Shown: piece after piece, positions 41,038 through 50,482 of the stretch | Layout: each line of letters starts with the position of its first letter | How positions within the stretch are numbered: position 1 is the stretch's first letter | Assembly (NCBI GenBank): GCA_001749745.1 | Contig: JWTM01000424.1 | Location: forward strand, 496,001 to 560,000 | Direction: 5' to 3' | DNA: 64,000 nucleotides | Origin: Candidatus Marispirochaeta associata | GTDB lineage: Bacteria; Spirochaetota; Spirochaetia; JC444; Marispirochaetaceae | Notes under the pieces: model-generated | What the model was told of the DNA's origin: nothing | What the model saw: only the letters and a program-made list of their open reading frames with translations | The model's database searches: none | Translations under genes and position numbers: made by a program

Positions 41038-42042
41038 GGAAAAGAGTATCCTGATCCGTCCGTCCTGCTGATTGGTATTCTCCAGCCAGGCCGGAGGAAT
41101 CAGGAGCGCGTCATCTAACTGTTCTATCCGTAATGAGTTCCCGGACCCGGCGTGGGCATCGATCTCGATCCGCCCGTTCAGGCTGATTCTGATCCGCTCG
41201 GCCTCCCGCAGGGTGTAGAAGAGGTCGCTGAAGCCTACCGCCGTTTCGTTCAGCTGTTCCGGGAGTATCTCTTCAAACTCTGTCTCTTCGATCTCGACCT
41301 GACCGGCCGGAGCGATGAGCCGCAGCAGCTCCCCAAGGCTTACCGAAGCCCGCCGGGAGTCGGCAAGGAGGAGTTTATTCGCCTCCGCTACCGCTTCGAT
41401 ACGGCGATCCAAGTGGTCGGCCTCTTCCCCTGGTCGCCTGCCGATGGAGACGAGGCTCTGAATCGATTGCAGGTTGTTCTTTACCCGGTGATGGAGGAGG
41501 CGTAAGGTCCCCTCCTGGCTGTCGATCTCCCGTTGTAGTGCACGCAGAAGAACATTGGTGATCAGCGAGATCGTAATCGAGATGAGGAGCATGTTGGAGG
41601 AGATCGCTATCATAGCGACCAGGGTTCCCGGATGATCAATAAAACCCAGTACGCTGAGGATTCCGTAACTGATCATCACGGCCTGGGTGGCGGCGACAAC
41701 GATCACGGAGTAGCGATGACTCCCGAAGAGGGCGGCGATGAAGACGGCGAAGAGCAGCCACACGTGACCGGCTCCCTCGGTGCCGGTAGTAAAGAGAACC
41801 ACGCCGCCTATAAGCAGGGCTCCGGATACCGAGCTGAAGAGACGTAGGCGAAAGCCGCTTTTATGAGAGATGAAGATCAGCGCCAGGATCAGATAGACAA
41901 CTGTGTCGACCGCGGCCAGTCCGTAGAGCTTCTCTTTGACCGAGACGATGACGCTCGGTACATAGGCTATCCCGCCGAGGATTACCATCCAACGGAGCAG
42001 GTTGTTGAGGAGAAACTCCTTTTCAGCACGATAGAAGCTCAT
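41032..42042 (-). CDS. Membrane HisKA_2-type histidine kinase with degenerate or missing ATPase domain
   Basis: About 336 residues. Five or six membrane helices (about 15-165) lead to a dimerisation helix with a clear phospho-acceptor box LLHHRVKNNLQSIQSLVSIGRR, as in HisKA_2 kinases. The remaining ~120 residues do not show the N-box or the DxGxG and GxG glycine boxes of an HATPase; they end in a short sheet-like segment. It may be an acceptor that depends on another kinase, or a decayed gene. ATG 42042 was chosen; an ATG at 42096 would add 18 residues. Confidence 0.65.
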   Translation of the reverse strand: MSFYRAEKEFLLNNLLRWMVILGGIAYVPSVIVSVKEKLYGLAAVDTVVYLILALIFISHKSGFRLRLFSSVSGALLIGGVVLFTTGTEGAGHVWLLFAVFIAALFGSHRYSVIVVAATQAVMISYGILSVLGFIDHPGTLVAMIAISSNMLLISITISLITNVLLRALQREIDSQEGTLRLLHHRVKNNLQSIQSLVSIGRRPGEEADHLDRRIEAVAEANKLLLADSRRASVSLGELLRLIAPAGQVEIEETEFEEILPEQLNETAVGFSDLFYTLREAERIRISLNGRIEIDAHAGSGNSLRIEQLDDALLIPPAWLENTNQQDGRIRILFSL

Positions 42043-42209
42043 ACCACAAGTTTCATGGGTTTTTTGGGGAAAAACAAGATCGAGTTTGACAATCATTCCT
42101 TGTTTTTGTGGAAAATGCTGGAAATTTAGTCGCTTTTTCCTGATGGGTCATTTAAAATTACTTCATAAACTTAAGTGCGACTGCTTAAACGCCGGTCGAT
42201 GGAGACGCC

Positions 42210-44072
42210 ATGCACGTAGCTTTGATCATTTCGGTCCCCTGGTTTGTACTCTTGATTATCAACAGCCTCGGTTTCGCCCTCTATATCGATCCCGGGATGG
42301 CTATGCGATTCTCCCTGATTCTCTATCCGCTGGGCATTGTCTGCCTTATCGGCTTGGTCCTGCTTTCACGACGGCACCGGCTCTTCTTTAGCGGGGGAGG
42401 CGCAGATATTTCGGAGAGAGCGATGTCCGAGGATATACTCAGCGGGCTCGGCGGAGCCCCCCTCTCTACCTTCAAACTCTTCCTTCTCTTCAGTCTGATT
42501 CTGATAATCGGCGTGAGTCAGCTCTCTGTGCGTCTCTTGGGTCTCGAACCCGCCCGCCTGCTGCTCTACTCCGGGGTTATCCTCTCCTATACCCTCCTGG
42601 CGGCAGCCTTCGTATACGTGCTCCTCGACCGCCGGGTGCTCATCTATTTGACGCGAAAACAGCTTACCGAGTTTCCCCATTCCTGCCGCCATAACCGTCA
42701 GTACCGCAAGATCATCATCATACCGATCTTCATGACCATCATGAGCCTCTGTTTGGCTTTCTCCTCGGTCCTATTGGAGATATCCCGGCTCCAGGAGATA
42801 CAGAGCAGCTCTCTCGGGGCGCAGATTCCCGTATTGGCAAGGAGGATAGCCCTGCCCTGGAGCGTCTATTTTGCGACGGTTCTCGGACTGGTGCTGGTCT
42901 GGGCCAAGAACACCTCTATTCTCTACGATCGGGTTCTTGAGCGCATCGATTCGCTGACCTCCCAGGAGAAGGATATAACCGGCGCCATCACGATCTGTTC
43001 CGTGGATGAGGTCTCCTCCATTGCAGGCGGGATGAATCAATTTATCAGAATGCTTCATCAAAGCATCGTGCTCTTGAAGCAGGATTTCGGAAAGCTCGAT
43101 GAGTATCAGAAGAATCTCCACGATGCTGTGCAGCAGGCCGGGGAGGATGTGCGCGCTTCGGGGGAGAGTATTGCCGCCGCCGAACGGGAGATGCGGGTAC
43201 AGGATCATATTAATGTCGAAGCGATTCATCAAGGCGAGGAGGTGGGTGAGGTTGTCGTACGCATCGGCCAAGCCTTTGCAGCGCAGGTGGAGACTGTAGG
43301 CGGAGCGATCGAGATGGTGCGAGAACTGATCGAGTCGGTTGAATCCGCTGCCGAGCGGGTCTATGCGGTCTCCCATCAGGGTGAAATCCTCGAGCAGCTT
43401 TCAGTTGAGGGCAGCGAGGCGATGTCCGCGGCGCTCAATTCGGTGCGGGAGGTGGCGGATATGTCAGCGCGCTTAACCCAACTGAATACGGTGATCGCCA
43501 CAATCGCCTCCCAAACCAATCTCCTGGCGATGAACGCCGCCATCGAAGCCGCCCATGCCGGGGAAGCCGGCAAAGGTTTCGCCGTAGTGGCGGACGAGAT
43601 CCGGATGCTGGCCGAGAACAGCGCCGCCCGAACCAAGGAGAGCAGCCAGAGCCTGAAGCGGATTACTGAGGAGATCAACCGAGCGCTGGAGGATGCGGAG
43701 AAGACCGGGCTAAGCTTCGAGAAGATTCGTAACGGCATCAGCGAGATCAGTTCCGCCGCTGCCGTCGTATCCGACAAGGTACGTGATCAATCGGCCGCCA
43801 GCAGGGAGATCAGCGGCCTACTCGACGACTCCCGGACGCAAACCGAGGAGATCAGCACTCTGGCCGGCAACCTGGAGCAGCGTAACAGCGCGCTTCTGAC
43901 AGCGTTGAAGGAGGTGGGGGACTCATCGCGGAAGACCCTGACGGAATCAGAGCAGATGGCCTCTCGGAATCAAATCGTGCAGGAGCGGATGACTCGCTTG
44001 CTCCGGACGGCGGGAGAGGCCGCGGAGCTGCAGAAGAGCGTCTCCGCGCTTATAGATGAATTCAAAGTCTAA
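42210..44072 (+). CDS. Methyl-accepting chemotaxis protein with multi-helix membrane N-terminus
   Basis: 620 residues. In place of a periplasmic ligand domain the N-terminus (1-235) carries about six membrane helices in pairs. A HAMP-like segment and long coiled coil follow (about 245-610), with the CheA/CheW hairpin tip [45 protein letters not shown] near 430-475. No C-terminal CheR/CheB pentapeptide is present. The input must be sensed within the membrane, for example energy state or a lipophilic compound. Single gene. Confidence 0.9.
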   Translation: MHVALIISVPWFVLLIINSLGFALYIDPGMAMRFSLILYPLGIVCLIGLVLLSRRHRLFFSGGGADISERAMSEDILSGLGGAPLSTFKLFLLFSLILIIGVSQLSVRLLGLEPARLLLYSGVILSYTLLAAAFVYVLLDRRVLIYLTRKQLTEFPHSCRHNRQYRKIIIIPIFMTIMSLCLAFSSVLLEISRLQEIQSSSLGAQIPVLARRIALPWSVYFATVLGLVLVWAKNTSILYDRVLERIDSLTSQEKDITGAITICSVDEVSSIAGGMNQFIRMLHQSIVLLKQDFGKLDEYQKNLHDAVQQAGEDVRASGESIAAAEREMRVQDHINVEAIHQGEEVGEVVVRIGQAFAAQVETVGGAIEMVRELIESVESAAERVYAVSHQGEILEQLSVEGSEAMSAALNSVREVADMSARLTQLNTVIATIASQTNLLAMNAAIEAAHAGEAGKGFAVVADEIRMLAENSAARTKESSQSLKRITEEINRALEDAEKTGLSFEKIRNGISEISSAAAVVSDKVRDQSAASREISGLLDDSRTQTEEISTLAGNLEQRNSALLTALKEVGDSSRKTLTESEQMASRNQIVQERMTRLLRTAGEAAELQKSVSALIDEFKV

Positions 44073-44091
44073 TTCATAAATCTCTTTTCCC

Positions 44092-44120
44092 TTGGACCTT
44101 CCGGCTTCTAGTAGTATATC
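44092..44120 (+). promoter_or_regulatory. Promoter of the ZIP transporter gene
   Basis: TTGGAC (44092-44097), 17-bp spacer, TATATC (44115-44120). Confidence 0.5.
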
Positions 44121-44141
44121 TATGATATTCGGAGGATATGC

Positions 44142-44960
44142 ATGGAACTCTCTACTATACTCTTTGCCTTCAGTCTCACCCTCTTCGCCGGTCTCTCCAC
44201 CGGCATCGGGAGCGCATTGGCCTTCTTCACGCGCAAGACCAATACCCGCTTCCTCTCGGCGGCCTTAGGCTTCTCCGCCGGCGTTATGATCTATGTCTCG
44301 CTGGTCGAGATTTTCGTTAAGGCCCGGGACTCCCTCGAGGCTGCGTTAGGGGCGACCCGAGGATACTGGGTAACGACCGCGGCCTTCTTCGGCGGAATCG
44401 CCGTCATCAGTCTGATCGATAAGCTGGTTCCCTCTTTCGAGAACCCCCATGAAGCGCGGGAGATCGAGGAGATGCAGACAGCGGAGACCAAGGAGGAGAA
44501 AAAGAAGCGCGACCTGATGCGGATGGGAGCCTTCTCGGCGCTGGCGATAGCGATCCACAACTTTCCCGAAGGGTTGGCGACCTTCATGGGTGCCTTAAGT
44601 GATCCGACCCTCGGCGTGAGTATCGCCGTCGCGATCGCCATACACAACATCCCCGAGGGTATAGCGGTTTCGGTACCGATTTACTATGCTACAGACAGTA
44701 AACGGAAAGCCTTTGGCTACTCCTTCCTCTCCGGGCTCGCCGAGCCGGTCGGCGCGGGGATCGGTTTCTTCCTGCTGCTGCCCTTTATGAACGATGTCGT
44801 GTTCGGCATTCTCTTCGCCTCGGTCGCGGGTATCATGGTCTTTATCTCTTTGGACGAGCTCCTGCCGACGGCGGAAAAATACGGCGAACACCATATTGCA
44901 ATCTACGGTGTGGTGGCCGGAATGGCCGTTATGGCCGTGAGTCTGCTTCTCTTCGCCTGA
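44142..44960 (+). CDS. ZupT-like ZIP-family zinc/divalent metal transporter
   Basis: 272-residue inner-membrane importer with about eight helices. The two metal-binding helices are [18 protein letters not shown] and [43 protein letters not shown], both with the H-N-x-P-E-G motif, and a short charged loop with [17 protein letters not shown] lies between helices 3 and 4. This is the ZupT pattern (broad divalent cations). Shine-Dalgarno GGAGG, 7-8 bp before ATG. A second ZIP protein lies at 49586. Confidence 0.92.
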   Translation: MELSTILFAFSLTLFAGLSTGIGSALAFFTRKTNTRFLSAALGFSAGVMIYVSLVEIFVKARDSLEAALGATRGYWVTTAAFFGGIAVISLIDKLVPSFENPHEAREIEEMQTAETKEEKKKRDLMRMGAFSALAIAIHNFPEGLATFMGALSDPTLGVSIAVAIAIHNIPEGIAVSVPIYYATDSKRKAFGYSFLSGLAEPVGAGIGFFLLLPFMNDVVFGILFASVAGIMVFISLDELLPTAEKYGEHHIAIYGVVAGMAVMAVSLLLFA

Positions 44961-44985
44961 TTGGCGGAGGCGCTGGAGCGCAGCT

Positions 44986-46245
44986 TTACAATCGAAAAAT
45001 AAACTCCACTCCCGTCGGGTTTATATTGTGCACCGTCAATTCTCCGTCGTGGAGGCGGGCTATCTCTCGGGCGATTGTGAGCCCGAGGCCTGTTCCGGTG
45101 CTCGTGCGGCTCGACTCTCCCCGGTAGAAGCGCTGAAAGATCTTCTCCAGCTGTTCCTCTGGAATAGAAGGGCCGTTGTTGGCGATGGAGATCTGTGCTC
45201 GTCCTGGGGCACTTGCTTCTAGCGAGATCGTTATCGACGTGCCCGACTGCGAGTAGCGGATTGCGTTATCCAGAATGTTGCGCAGCGCTCTGAGGAGCAG
45301 CGCTGGATCGGCCTCGAGCCGGTCGACTGCCCTTCGGGAGTTGATGGTGATCCCCTTCTCTTCCGCGGCGGCTTCGAATGGGGAGAGCAATTCGCTGATC
45401 AGCTGGTCCGCCGCGACACTGCTCTTTGTCGCCTTCCGGAGCTGTTCGATCCGGCTAAGCTGGGTAATGGAGGCGCTCATCTCTTCCAGGCGTGAGAGTT
45501 CGGCCAGGTTCTTCTCATACCGCTCCGGGCTGACGGCGAGGACGCCGTCCCGCATTCCTTCCAGCTGCCCTCGGAGTGCGCTGATGGGGGTGCGCAGGTC
45601 GTGGGCTATATTCTGCATCCACTCCCGCTTATACTCCTCCTCGCCGGCTAAGAGTTCACTCACCTCATTCAGGTTGGCGGAGATCCGGGAAAGTTCCTCC
45701 AGAGCGAAGGAGCGACGCGGTACCCGCCGCAAGCCCCGGATCTCATGAATATCCCTCGCTATCTCGACCACCGGTTCCTCTATCCGACGCGCCGCCCGCA
45801 GGGAGAAGAGTAGGGCCATGCCGAGGGAGAGGAGCAGCGACCCGGCCAGCAGTACCGAGAGGGAGGCCAGAAAGAGCCGGTTGCTCTCGGTGGCCAGGAA
45901 GCGAACCTCTCCGGCATAGAAGTAGCCGATTACCCGCCCCTCATAGGCGACGGGACGATAATCCGCCTCCGGAATCGAGCGCCCCTTGCCGCGGTTGGAG
46001 TAGAGAAGGTTCTTGTCGGCAGAGAATACGAAGAAGGGTCCCGCATGCTGCGGCGTCTGAACCGATAGCTCCGCCGGATTCTTGATGATTTGGAGGGCCA
46101 GCTTCTCCAGGTAGGCGAGTTGATTCGCGCTGTAGCGCTTAAGTACCAGTCCGGTCCCCAGGCTGAGGAGGCTCACCTGCAGCAGAATAAGCAGCGCGAA
46201 GGCCGAGAGGAAGCTTCTCCGTAGCCACTGATGAACGCGCAGCAT
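44986..46245 (-). CDS. Two-component sensor histidine kinase (HAMP-HisKA-HATPase)
   Basis: 419 residues: two membrane helices (about 14-36 and 125-150) enclose an extracytoplasmic domain; a HAMP-type linker follows, then an H-box NIAHDLRTPISALRGQLEGM (about 215), N-box LRNILDNAIRYSQSG, and G-boxes NNGPSIP and GTGLGLTIAREIA. Its ATG follows the stop of the OmpR-type regulator directly. The upstream genes for a NapH-like ferredoxin protein suggest a redox or metal signal, but nothing in the sensor domain shows it. Confidence 0.93.
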   Translation of the reverse strand: MLRVHQWLRRSFLSAFALLILLQVSLLSLGTGLVLKRYSANQLAYLEKLALQIIKNPAELSVQTPQHAGPFFVFSADKNLLYSNRGKGRSIPEADYRPVAYEGRVIGYFYAGEVRFLATESNRLFLASLSVLLAGSLLLSLGMALLFSLRAARRIEEPVVEIARDIHEIRGLRRVPRRSFALEELSRISANLNEVSELLAGEEEYKREWMQNIAHDLRTPISALRGQLEGMRDGVLAVSPERYEKNLAELSRLEEMSASITQLSRIEQLRKATKSSVAADQLISELLSPFEAAAEEKGITINSRRAVDRLEADPALLLRALRNILDNAIRYSQSGTSITISLEASAPGRAQISIANNGPSIPEEQLEKIFQRFYRGESSRTSTGTGLGLTIAREIARLHDGELTVHNINPTGVEFIFRL

Positions 46246-46932
46246 CTATTCCCCGCCGTTGAAGCGATAGCCGAACCCGCGAACCGTCTCGACCCAATTC
46301 TCGTTTCCCAGTTTGCGGCGGATGTTCTTGATATGGGTATCGATGGTCCGCTCCGATCCCTCGGCCATGGAGCCGAGGCAGCTCTCCAGCAGTTGGATCC
46401 GTGAGAAGAGCTGCGGGCGGTGTTTAATCAGATGAATCAGGATGTTCCACTCCGCCGCGGTAAGGGGAACGGCTTCACCGTTCGCCAGGATCTGGTGGGT
46501 CTCTTCATGAACCGACAACTCCTCTTCGTCTAAGGTGAAGCTCAGTTTGTCCGGAACGGTTGCAGTCTCCGCGCCCTTCGTGCGGCGAAGGATCGCCAGC
46601 ACCCTCAGTACGACCTCCTTGGGAGAGAAGGGTTTGACGACATAATCATCGGCGCCGAGTTCGAGCCCGGTGATCCGGTCGGATTCCTGATCCCGGGCGG
46701 TAAGGAAGAGAAGGGGGGTCTCCCTCGTTTTTTTTATGCGTTGGGCAAAAAGGAAGCCGTCGCCGTCGGGAAGCATTACGTCCAGGATGATCAGGTCGGG
46801 GGCGAATCGCTTCAGCGCGCTTTCGGCCGGGGCTATCTCGCTGAACTCGCGAACCTGCAGCCCTTCGAGCCGGAGATAGCCGGCCAAAGCTTCCCTGACG
46901 TTTTCGTTATCCTCGACGATGAATACTTCCAC
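46246..46932 (-). CDS. OmpR/PhoB-family response regulator
   Basis: 228 residues: receiver (1-120) with E7, D8, phospho-acceptor D51 in LIILDVMLPDGDG, T in LFLTARDQ and K in YVVKPFSPKE, followed by a winged-helix trans_reg_C domain ending TIDTHIKNIRRKLGNENWVETVRGFGYRF. Start is GTG 46932 with AGGAAG upstream. It is paired with the kinase at 44986. The palindromes between 48654 and 48704, in front of both divergent gene sets, are plausible targets. Confidence 0.93.
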   Translation of the reverse strand: MEVFIVEDNENVREALAGYLRLEGLQVREFSEIAPAESALKRFAPDLIILDVMLPDGDGFLFAQRIKKTRETPLLFLTARDQESDRITGLELGADDYVVKPFSPKEVVLRVLAILRRTKGAETATVPDKLSFTLDEEELSVHEETHQILANGEAVPLTAAEWNILIHLIKHRPQLFSRIQLLESCLGSMAEGSERTIDTHIKNIRRKLGNENWVETVRGFGYRFNGGE

Positions 46933-46953
46933 GATGCTTCCTATTCTGCCCGA

Positions 46954-47682
46954 TTATGACTTGGAATCCAAGAGCGCCTGCAGCTGTTCCTTGTACTCCG
47001 AGAACTCGAGGTCTTTCTCGATCAGGAAATCCCTGATGCTGGAGCTCCGGGGACCCATCTCCATCCCGAGGATGGCCTCAACCTCTTCCTTGCTCAAGCC
47101 CCACCCGAGGAGTTCGTCGAAGGTGGTATTGCCCTTGATCTCTCGCTCCTCCGACTCCTCATGTTCCTGGACGGTCGAGGTCTCTCCATCGCTAAGGATC
47201 TCGCTAAGTTGTACCGATCGTTCCCGGAGAAGTTCGTAGTCCGCGCTGGCGAGTTTATCCTTCAGGAACGAGAGCGCGGGTGCGGGCAGCACGGTGGTCT
47301 CCTCGGGTGTATAGGGTTTCAGGGTGTAGAGGGCCACAAAGAGTCTGACCGCATCGGTACCGACTTCACCGCCGTCGGGGAGGGCGGCATAGATCTCTTC
47401 GAGCTCCTTGGCCTGGAAGGCGCCGGGATTATCCCGATCGGTAGCTCCGAAGGCCTGGGCCAGTACCTCGACCGGGACATCGAAAGCCGCTTCGATGTCG
47501 TCGAAGGAGTAGGAGCCGCGAATATCCGCCGGATTAGACTCCCCGGCGAACTCGCCTGTTTGATACAGGGCCGGTTGCTTAGAGGATTCGGTCCGCCACA
47601 GGTTGAAGGCCATGGTCAGGCCGATCCCCACGACAAAACTCACGAGTACTAGGGGTGCGAGCGCTTTGGAACTAATATTCAT
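46954..47682 (-). CDS. Membrane-anchored protein with two IxG-TF repeats, partner of the NapH-like protein
   Basis: 242 residues, not assigned to a named family. One N-terminal membrane anchor (about 10-30) precedes two similar segments: IRGSYSFDDIEAAFDVPVEVLAQAFG (about 53-78) and IKGNTTFDELLGWGLSKEEVEAIL (about 185-208), each followed by a helical tail. Such short repeats are seen next to NapH/NosR-type iron-sulfur membrane proteins, where I suspect they form an extracytoplasmic adaptor. It starts 2 bp after the ferredoxin-protein gene and precedes the two-component genes in one operon. Confidence 0.55.
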   Translation of the reverse strand: MNISSKALAPLVLVSFVVGIGLTMAFNLWRTESSKQPALYQTGEFAGESNPADIRGSYSFDDIEAAFDVPVEVLAQAFGATDRDNPGAFQAKELEEIYAALPDGGEVGTDAVRLFVALYTLKPYTPEETTVLPAPALSFLKDKLASADYELLRERSVQLSEILSDGETSTVQEHEESEEREIKGNTTFDELLGWGLSKEEVEAILGMEMGPRSSSIRDFLIEKDLEFSEYKEQLQALLDSKS

Positions 47683-47684
47683 GC

Positions 47685-48554
47685 TTATACCTCCGCCTGG
47701 GTGGTTTCAATCTTGGGTTGCGGCATAGACCCGGCCCGCAGCTCGACGGTCGCGGCGACAGGGCATGCCTGCTCGCTGGCGCATTTAAGGCAGCTGATGC
47801 ACTGATGATCTCTGACCGTACCGGATGATGAGACTTCGATGTTCATCGGACAGGCGCGGTCGCAGGCCTTGCAGTTAATACAGGTTTGCGCGTTTCGCTT
47901 GATACCGAATATACGGAAGAGGTTAGTGAGCCCCAGGACCGCACCATAAGGGCAAGCGTATTTGCAGAAGGGACGCTCCACAAAGAGGGCGGCGGCCAAT
48001 ACGATTGCGAGTACGAAAAAGGCCGTGATCGCCACTTCGCCGGTCCAGAAGTTGAAGAGGGCGTAATAGGGATCCACCTCGGCAAACAAGAGCTGGCCGG
48101 ATCGGGCCGTCATGAAGAGTACTAAGCCGAGCACGACGTAGCGCAGATACCTTAAGATGCGATCGAGCCTTTTGGGTACGAAGCTGTTATGCCGCTTCTT
48201 GAAGATCTTGCGGCCGAGCTTCGATACCCATTCCTGGACCGTACCGAAGGGGCAGATCCAGCCGCAGAATACCGGTCCGAAGGCGACGGCCAGAGCGAAG
48301 ACGATAATCATCAGAATAAAGGAAGATTCATGGATCTTCTTTACAAATGTTCCGGCGGTGGCGTATTGATAGATGGATACCACCCCGCCGAAGGGGCAGA
48401 CTGCATGGAGGGATGCGGCGCCGATAAGGGGTATCTCGACCCCCGCTTCCGCCAGGGTGTGATTGACCGCGATCATGGCGATCAGAACCAGAAAGAATAT
48501 CTGAACTCCCGTGCGAATTCGTCCGTTACGCTTCTTCCGCTCTTTATTACTCAT
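47685..48554 (-). CDS. NapH-like membrane protein with 4Fe-4S ferredoxin clusters
   Basis: 289 residues. Five or so membrane helices carry two Cys motifs of the NapH/NosR/CcoG group, CGWICPFG and FCKYACPYG, and the C-terminal part has two 4Fe-4S motifs, CINCKACDRACPM and CISCLKCASEQACPV. It should move electrons from the quinone pool to a periplasmic or membrane reductase. ATG 48554 was taken for the AAGGAG 8 bp upstream; the open frame upstream overlaps the regulatory palindromes. First gene of an operon with an adaptor-like protein and a two-component system. The terminal acceptor is not encoded here. Confidence 0.85.
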   Translation of the reverse strand: MSNKERKKRNGRIRTGVQIFFLVLIAMIAVNHTLAEAGVEIPLIGAASLHAVCPFGGVVSIYQYATAGTFVKKIHESSFILMIIVFALAVAFGPVFCGWICPFGTVQEWVSKLGRKIFKKRHNSFVPKRLDRILRYLRYVVLGLVLFMTARSGQLLFAEVDPYYALFNFWTGEVAITAFFVLAIVLAAALFVERPFCKYACPYGAVLGLTNLFRIFGIKRNAQTCINCKACDRACPMNIEVSSSGTVRDHQCISCLKCASEQACPVAATVELRAGSMPQPKIETTQAEV

Positions 48555-48653
48555 CTCCCAACTCCTTCTGTGTGGATATAGAACCTCTTGCGGGATTACA
48601 CCGTAGATAATAGGTGTCGAAGTTGTAGAGATTGTGGATTCCCCGTGAAGATT

Positions 48654-48704
48654 AGGTGAAGTATGGATTCCATACTCCATGATCTTTTCATATCAGCTTC
48701 ACCT
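48654..48704. promoter_or_regulatory. Palindromic sites in the divergent NapH-like / DUF2202 promoter region
   Basis: AGTATGGA-T-TCCATACT (48660-48676) is a perfect 17-bp inverted repeat, and AGGTGAAG (48654-48661) is repeated inverted as CTTCACCT (48697-48704). They lie between the two divergent operons and could bind the OmpR-type regulator encoded at 46246. Confidence 0.55.
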
Positions 48705-48761
48705 CAACTCCACATTAGGCGGATAGATTCAAGCACAAGATCAATTAACGGAGGTGATGAG

Positions 48762-49529
48762 ATGAAGAAACTCATCCTTATTGTACTGGTAACGGTTTCC
48801 TTGCTTGCAGCGGTCATAGCTGAGGGGCGACAGGAACTCTCCTACGGAAGCGGAAACGGCCGCGGCGCCGGCATGGGTCGGGGAAACGGACAGGGACGGG
48901 TCGCCGGACAGAACGGTGGGAACTACGGGGTGGATAACCGCTTTCGGGAAGACATGGAGACCATGCTCGCCGGGCTGGAAGCCGGTGATCTGTCGGCCGC
49001 CGAGACAGAGGGGCTGCTCTGGATGCGGGAAGAGGAGAAACTCGCCCGCGACGTTTATGCCGCCCTCTTCGAGACCTGGAATATGCCTATTTTCGAGAAC
49101 ATCGCGATGAGTGAACAGCAGCACATGGATTCGATTAAGTTCCTGCTCGATCGGTATGAGCTTGCTGATCCGGTAGCGGTGGATGTAGCCGGGAGTTTCC
49201 AGGATCAGGAGCTTCAAGCACTCTATGACGAGCTTGTGGCCCGGGGACGGGAGTCCTTGAGCGCCGCTCTAAGTGTGGGGGCTACCATCGAAGATCTCGA
49301 TATAAAGGATCTGCAGGAGGAGATTGCCCTCTCCGACAATGATGATATTCGGATCCTCTACCAAAACCTAATGAAGGGATCCCGCAATCATCTGCGCTCC
49401 TTCCTGCGGCAGCTCGACCGGGAGGAAGTGGAGTATGAGGCAAGCTACATATCCGCCGAATACTTAGAGAAGATCCGATCCCTGAATCAAGAGACGGCCC
49501 CGATAACCGATCCGGATTATCGTTTATAG
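48762..49529 (+). CDS. DUF2202 (ferritin-like) secreted protein
   Basis: 255 residues with a signal peptide (about 1-20, ending AAVIAEG), a Gly/Arg/Asn-rich linker (GSGNGRGAGMGRGNGQGR, about 28-45) and a DUF2202 domain (about 65-225). EEEKLARDVY and EQQHMDSIK, with DLQEEIAL and NHLRSF later, supply the E/H residues of a ferritin-like four-helix bundle that may bind a di-metal site. ATG 48762 is preceded by CGGAGGTGATGAG. It is divergent from the NapH-like/two-component operon and shares its regulatory region. Function unknown; metal- or oxygen-related by fold. Confidence 0.85.
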   Translation: MKKLILIVLVTVSLLAAVIAEGRQELSYGSGNGRGAGMGRGNGQGRVAGQNGGNYGVDNRFREDMETMLAGLEAGDLSAAETEGLLWMREEEKLARDVYAALFETWNMPIFENIAMSEQQHMDSIKFLLDRYELADPVAVDVAGSFQDQELQALYDELVARGRESLSAALSVGATIEDLDIKDLQEEIALSDNDDIRILYQNLMKGSRNHLRSFLRQLDREEVEYEASYISAEYLEKIRSLNQETAPITDPDYRL

Positions 49530-49550
49530 GTACAATAGTCACAAAGCGAA

Positions 49551-49576
49551 GGCCGCCCGGATGGGCGGCCTTTTTT
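49551..49576 (+). terminator. Terminator of the DUF2202 gene
   Basis: Perfect 8-bp stem GGCCGCCC/GGGCGGCC (49551-49558 with 49563-49570), GGAT loop, then TTTTTT. Confidence 0.92.
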
Positions 49577-49585
49577 CGCAGGGAG

Positions 49586-50398
49586 CTAGCCGAGGGCGAC
49601 GTCGAGGCTCATCATCACCGCAAAGCCGAGCATGGCGCCCAGGGTGGCTATGTGGGTGTTGCCTGAGTTTTGGGACTCGGGAATCGCCTCTTCTACCACG
49701 ACGAAGATCATCGCCCCGGCGGCGAAGGCGAGGGCGTAGGGGAGTATCGGCCGCATGAGGATCACCAGGGCCGCGCCGATCACCCCGGAGATGGGTTCCA
49801 CCATGCCGGACATCTGTCCATAGAAGAAGGATTTGCGGCGGGTCAGGCCCTCCCGGCGCAAGGGTACAGACACCGCGGTTCCCTCGGGGAAGTTCTGCAG
49901 GCCGATACCGATGGCCAGGGCGACTGCGCCGGCGATCGAGGCGGAAGGAATCCCCGCGGCTACCGCACCGAAGGCGACGCCTACCGCGAGGCCCTCCGGG
50001 ATGTTGTGGAGCGTGATCGCCAGAACCAGCAGAATGCTCTTCTTGAAGTTCGAAGGCAGTCCCTCGGCCTTCTCTATCGGGTCTCCGATATGGAGATGCG
50101 GCAGGATCCGATCGACCAGCCGCAAAAAGGCGCCGCCCAACAGGAATCCGACCAGCGGCGGAACCCAGGGGACGATGCCCATCTCTTCCGCAAGATCAAT
50201 CGACGGCGCCAGGAGGGACCAGAAGCTGGCGGCGGTCATCACTCCGGCGGCGAAACCGAGCATGCCGTCGAGTACCTTCTTTTCGATCGTTTTAAAGAAG
50301 AAGACCAGCGATGCTCCCAGGGCCGTTACGAACCAGGTAAAAAGGGTTGCAAAGAGCGCTTGCATTACGGGATTGAATCCGGCGAGCCATTCCAACAT
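49586..50398 (-). CDS. ZIP-family divalent metal transporter (second copy)
   Basis: 270 residues, about eight helices. Metal-binding helices [26 protein letters not shown] and [46 protein letters not shown] are conserved, but the second has Q in place of the His of HNFPEG, as in the GufA subgroup. It differs clearly from the ZupT-like protein at 44142. TAGGAG precedes the ATG. Zinc, iron or manganese import is likely; direction follows the family. Confidence 0.9.
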   Translation of the reverse strand: MLEWLAGFNPVMQALFATLFTWFVTALGASLVFFFKTIEKKVLDGMLGFAAGVMTAASFWSLLAPSIDLAEEMGIVPWVPPLVGFLLGGAFLRLVDRILPHLHIGDPIEKAEGLPSNFKKSILLVLAITLHNIPEGLAVGVAFGAVAAGIPSASIAGAVALAIGIGLQNFPEGTAVSVPLRREGLTRRKSFFYGQMSGMVEPISGVIGAALVILMRPILPYALAFAAGAMIFVVVEEAIPESQNSGNTHIATLGAMLGFAVMMSLDVALG

Positions 50399-50482
50399 AA
50401 CGTTTCTCCTATAATCGACCTATTAATGCTTACTCAAAGTATACCAAAAGAGCGGGGGAAGTGCGAACACTTACACGATTGA

